This document shows positions 13,111-15,828 of a stretch of DNA of 15,828 nt, piece by piece. The first letter of the stretch is position 1, and each line of letters starts with the position of its first letter. The position numbers and the translations under genes were made by a program. Source of the stretch: Ruthenibacterium sp. Lineage in GTDB: Bacteria > Bacillota > Clostridia > Oscillospirales > Ruminococcaceae. The notes beneath the pieces are model-generated. The model saw nothing but the letters and a program-made list of their open reading frames with translations. It ran no database searches and was not told the DNA's origin. The stretch is taken from positions 1-15,828 of the forward strand of contig JAHHSL010000043.1 of assembly GCA_020025235.1 (NCBI GenBank), written 5' to 3'.

Positions 13111-13951
13111 ATCCGTTTCTGCCGTCGGGCGGCTCGATTTTTGCAGGGTCCGGCTCGTACATCAGCTTTGCGTGGTTTTCCTTGATGCATTCGCGCGCGA
13201 TGACATTTCCCGTGCGCACATCCACCGTTTCGCGCCAGATGCGCCCCAGCCGGTACACGCCGTCTGCCTCGCGCACAAAGCGCTCGCCCTCGGTTTTGAT
13301 GTGATATTTGACGCAAAGCGGCTTTTCCGCGCGCAGCTCGCCGCACAGATAGGCGTCATCCGTCGATACGATCAGCTGAAAGGTGTTGTCCGTATCGTTG
13401 CGAAAGCGGTAATCAACGTAATTATAAAAGATGCTCGTGCCCGTGCCGAACGGGATCTGCCGGTTGTGATCGGGGAAAAGATCCACGCCGTCGTGGTGGT
13501 GATGTTCGGTGATCGTCAGCGGCGAATGAAGCACCAGCCAGTGGATCAGGTTCGTAAACTGGCACATCCCGCCGCCGATGCCCTTTCCCGGCACGCCCTT
13601 TGCGATGACAAGGCCGGTTTTATAGCCGTCCTGTTCGCGGCACGGGCCGACAAGACGCCAGAACGAAAACTCCTCGCCCGGGCGGATCAGCACGCCCGTC
13701 ACCTTCGGCGCGGCAAGGCCAAGGTTCACCGCCTTGTTTTCCTGCAGGGCGGGGTCTACGTTCCCGAGCGTGCGGCGGATCAGGGATCTATTTTTGCAGA
13801 TGACGACCGGCAGCCTTTCGCCGGAAAACGTTTCGGCAAAGCGCGTGCCGCGCAGGGCGTCCTGCATCCTGCGGACAAAACAGCACTTTGCGGCCGAAAT
13901 GCGGTATGCCGCCGGGGAAAGCTCGCAGAAAAGCCTTCGGTTTTTCCTCAT
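13109..13951 (-). CDS. VanW-family protein
   Basis: A 280-residue protein of the VanW family, first named from vancomycin-resistance clusters but common in Firmicutes; its biochemical role is not established. Family marks are 'RPGEEFSFWRLVG' (90-102), 'KGIGGGMCQFTNLIHWLVLH' (123-142) and 'EHHHHDGVDLFP' (149-160). It lacks a signal peptide or membrane helix and is the short form, unlike the longer YoaR-type VanW proteins with peptidoglycan-binding domains. The start is ATG 13951 with AAAGGAA 7 nt upstream. No vanA/H/X genes are nearby, so resistance should not be assumed. Single-gene unit; its original terminator seems to have been split by the NUDIX island. Confidence 0.92.
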   Translation of the reverse strand: MRKNRRLFCELSPAAYRISAAKCCFVRRMQDALRGTRFAETFSGERLPVVICKNRSLIRRTLGNVDPALQENKAVNLGLAAPKVTGVLIRPGEEFSFWRLVGPCREQDGYKTGLVIAKGVPGKGIGGGMCQFTNLIHWLVLHSPLTITEHHHHDGVDLFPDHNRQIPFGTGTSIFYNYVDYRFRNDTDNTFQLIVSTDDAYLCGELRAEKPLCVKYHIKTEGERFVREADGVYRLGRIWRETVDVRTGNVIARECIKENHAKLMYEPDPAKIEPPDGRNG

Positions 13952-13983
13952 GCGAAAGTTCCTTTCTTTTGCGTTTTCGGCTT

Positions 13984-13992
13984 ATTGTAGCA
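13984..13992 (-). promoter_or_regulatory. Extended -10 promoter of the vanW gene
   Basis: TGCTACAAT on the minus strand is an extended -10 box about 33 nt before the ATG. No good -35 box is present at 16 to 18 nt. Confidence 0.5.
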
Positions 13993-14071
13993 CCGCTTTG
14001 TATCTGTCTTGTATCCCCCGGCAGCACGGCGCCTGCGCTCTGCCCGCACTCCAAACGGGGCAGATGTGCAC

Positions 14072-14110
14072 AAAGGCGACGCCGGAAACTTCCGGCGCCG
14101 CCTTTTCTTT
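14072..14110. terminator. Hairpin after scfB (probable terminator)
   Basis: GGCGaCGCCGGAA (14075-14087) pairs with TTCCGGCGcCGCC (14090-14102), with one mismatch and a tight loop. The longer T tract is on the plus strand, where no gene ends; on the minus strand, where scfB and its upstream peptide are transcribed, only TTTG follows. It probably separates scfB from vanW. Confidence 0.6.
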
Positions 14111-14164
14111 TATGCTGTCTGTGCGCACTTTACGCAGGCTGTTTTTGCTTGGAAGCCCGCGCTT

Positions 14165-15637
14165 TTACAGGCTTGCCGAACAGCTTTCGCAGTCGTCCGT
14201 TTCGCCGCATGCGCTGTTTTCGGTGCGCAGGGCTTCGGGGTGCAGGTTTGCAAGCTCGGGGTCGAGCGCTTCGGCAACCTTGATCATCAGCGCACATTCG
14301 ATGCGCTTGCGGAACACGCGGCAGCCGTATTCATATGTGCCGTGGATATCACCCGTTGCGTGCATGGCGTTTGCCGCGCAGCCGCCGGAACAGTACAGCT
14401 TTGCCCAGCAGTCCTTGCAGTCCGGGCGGGCATACACGTTGCACAGCTTGAATTCGTCGCGCAGCTCGGTGTTCGTCACGCCGTTCCACACATCGCCCAG
14501 CTTGTACTTTTCTTCGCCGACAAACTGGTGGCAGGGGTACAGATCGCCCCACGGGGTGACGGCCATGTATTCCGTGCCGGAGCCGCAGCCCGAAATGCGC
14601 TTGTAGACGCACGGCCCGTGCTCCAGGTCGATCATATAATGATAGAACGTAATGGGGCGGCCGGCCTTTTCGCGGCGCAGCATATCCTTTGCCAGCAGCT
14701 CGTACTGATTGAACAGCACGGGCAGATCGTCCTCCGTCAGGGCAGAGGGGCTTGCGGGGTCGGTGACGACAGGCTCCATGGAAAGTTCGGCAAAGCCCAG
14801 ATCGTCCGCCATATGGAACAGATCGTTCGTGAAATCGGTGTTGTAATGCGTGAACGTGCCGCGCATGTAATAGCCCTTGCCGCCGCGCGCATCCACCAGC
14901 TTTTTGAACTTGGGCACGATGCGGTCATAGCTGCCGTTGCCGGAAATATCCTTGCGGAAGCGGTCGTTCACTTCCTTGCGGCCGTCAAGGCTCAGCACAA
15001 CGTTGTGACATTCGCGGTTTGCCCATTCGATCACTTCATCCGTCAGGCCGATGCCGTTTGTCGTCAGCGTGAAGCGGAAATTCTTGCCCTTTTCCTTTTC
15101 GATGCTGCGGGCATAGGCGACAAGCTGCTTGCAGACGTCAAAGTTCATCAGCGGTTCGCCGCCGAAGAAGTCTACCTCCAGATTGCGCCGCGTGCCGGAA
15201 TTTTCGATCAAAAAATCCAGTGCACGCTTGCCGGTTTCAAAGCTCATCAGGCCCGCCTTGCCGTGGAACTTGCCCTGTGCGGCAAAGCAGTAGCTGCAGT
15301 TGAGGTTGCAGGTGTGGGCCACATGCAGGCACAGCGCTTTGACGACCGTGCTGCGGTTTTTGAAATCGAACGCCTTGTCGGCATAATTATCCTCGGCAAA
15401 AAGGCGTCCTTCGGCGCGCAGCTCTTCGATCGCGGCAAGGCATCCTTCGATTTCCTGTGCCGTCACTTCGGGGTTGTGCGCATATTTTTCCAAAAGCGCG
15501 CGCGTGATCTCTTCGCTGCTGCTGCCTGCATCCACCATGGCAATGGCGTCGTAGGCCAGCTCGTCCACCGCGTGCACACTGCCGCTGTACACGTCGATGA
15601 CGATATTATATCCGTTCAGCTGATACTGATGAATCAT
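14165..15637 (-). CDS. scfB: SCIFF-peptide maturase, radical SAM/SPASM protein
   Basis: A 490-residue radical S-adenosylmethionine enzyme that forms thioether bonds in the SCIFF peptide encoded just upstream. Residues 1-80 are the peptide-recognition (RRE-like) domain. The radical SAM cluster motif CNLNCSYC is at C110, C114, C117, with GGEP at 159-162. The C-terminal SPASM region shows the full auxiliary-cluster pattern: C351, then G364-x4-C369, then C407-x2-C410-x5-C416-x3-C420, and C439. A Cys-rich tail (CGETDDCESC, 477-486) ends the protein. The start is ATG 15637 with AGGAG 6 nt upstream. Homologues studied in Thermoanaerobacter and Clostridium thermocellum (Tte1186, CteB) make Cys-Thr thioethers; the biological role of the product is not settled. 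Confidence 0.96.
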   Translation of the reverse strand: MIHQYQLNGYNIVIDVYSGSVHAVDELAYDAIAMVDAGSSSEEITRALLEKYAHNPEVTAQEIEGCLAAIEELRAEGRLFAEDNYADKAFDFKNRSTVVKALCLHVAHTCNLNCSYCFAAQGKFHGKAGLMSFETGKRALDFLIENSGTRRNLEVDFFGGEPLMNFDVCKQLVAYARSIEKEKGKNFRFTLTTNGIGLTDEVIEWANRECHNVVLSLDGRKEVNDRFRKDISGNGSYDRIVPKFKKLVDARGGKGYYMRGTFTHYNTDFTNDLFHMADDLGFAELSMEPVVTDPASPSALTEDDLPVLFNQYELLAKDMLRREKAGRPITFYHYMIDLEHGPCVYKRISGCGSGTEYMAVTPWGDLYPCHQFVGEEKYKLGDVWNGVTNTELRDEFKLCNVYARPDCKDCWAKLYCSGGCAANAMHATGDIHGTYEYGCRVFRKRIECALMIKVAEALDPELANLHPEALRTENSACGETDDCESCSASL

Positions 15638-15691
15638 CTTATTCTCCTCTTAAAAAAACGCGCACGCCGTGTTCTTCGTCCGTACACGCAT

Positions 15692-15724
15692 AAAAAATAG
15701 CCGGAACGCTTTACGCCCCGGCTA
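15692..15724 (-). terminator. Terminator/attenuator between SCIFF and its maturase
   Basis: On the minus strand TAGCCGG (15724-15718) pairs with CCGGCTA (15704-15698), followed by TTTTTT (15697-15692). Placed between precursor and enzyme genes, it would make many more precursor than maturase transcripts, with scfB expressed by read-through. No promoter was found in the remaining 54 nt. Confidence 0.85.
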
Positions 15725-15736
15725 AAACGCAAATTC

Positions 15737-15828
15737 TTATTTGGCTTCCTTTTCGCAAGCCTGATTAGCGATACCGCAGCTGGTCTTGCAGGCGCTCTGG
15801 CAGGAAGTCTGGCATTCGCCGCAGCCGC
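15737..15828 (-). CDS. scfA: SCIFF ribosomal peptide precursor (5' end outside window)
   Basis: The C-terminal 29 residues of the 'six cysteines in forty-five residues' peptide. The visible part begins GCGECQTSCQSACKTSC and ends with ANQACEKEAK; its six Cys (visible positions 2, 5, 9, 13, 17, 24) match the family. It is cut by the window edge, so the leader with its recognition sequence is missing. The residue right after the fifth Cys is Gly, where the family members I recall have Thr. It lies 99 nt upstream of scfB. Confidence 0.95.
   Translation of the reverse strand, partial: GCGECQTSCQSACKTSCGIANQACEKEAK

Noticed and set aside
13109..13951. Vancomycin resistance from the VanW-family gene
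   Set aside because: VanW-family proteins are common outside resistance clusters and no vanH, vanA/B or vanX gene is present.
14009..15700. 563-codon open frame on the plus strand opposite scfB
   Set aside because: Shadow of scfB; it covers two terminators and has no start signal.

Overview
The window looks like chromosomal DNA of a GC-rich Clostridia member, probably Oscillospirales/Ruminococcaceae-like. This is inferred from strong AGGAGG-type ribosome sites, several textbook sigma-A promoters with 17-nt spacers, a PadR/DUF2812 pair, a two-FeoA iron(II) operon, and a SCIFF peptide with its radical SAM maturase, a pair typical of Clostridia. No tRNA, rRNA, CRISPR array or transposase gene was seen.

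Layout, left to right. (1) 1-3169, plus strand: terminator of an off-window gene, two promoters, then padR, a DUF2812 membrane protein and a family-3 membrane acyltransferase. The padR promoter carries two copies of a CTCGA-N3-TCGAG palindrome. (2) 3190-4078, minus: an SDR oxidoreductase with its own promoter and a hairpin leader. (3) 4242-7296, minus: the iron(II) uptake operon feoA-feoA-feoB-(FeoB-associated Cys-rich peptide), with a GTTAG-N6-CTAAC palindrome at the promoter and a second copy just before feoB. (4) 7386-9306, plus: an ECF sigma factor and its zinc-finger membrane anti-sigma factor, overlapping by 8 bases. (5) 9535-10170, minus: a short DedA-family protein. (6) 10215-12304, plus: a MarR regulator, a MATE exporter and a 63-residue unknown protein, controlled by a promoter packed with repeated half-sites. 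(7) 12343-13094: a visibly AT-rich island carrying a NUDIX hydrolase and a possible 24-codon leader peptide. (8) 13109-13992, minus: a VanW-family protein. (9) 14165-15828, minus: the SCIFF maturase scfB and, cut by the window edge, the six-cysteine SCIFF precursor.

The most unusual structure is the AT-rich NUDIX island. Its outer flanks are the two halves of what reads as one bidirectional terminator (16-bp perfect inverted repeat with an A-tract on one side and a T-tract on the other). A near-duplicate of the presumed loop (CTTTTGC / CCTTTGC) lies on each inner side. The simplest reading is that a roughly 0.74-kb element inserted into the loop of an ancestral convergent terminator between the MATE operon and vanW. 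Other points are the paired palindromes in the feo and padR control regions, an anti-sigma factor with a large extra C-terminal domain, and a SCIFF peptide that has Gly where I recall the cross-linked Thr in characterised homologues.
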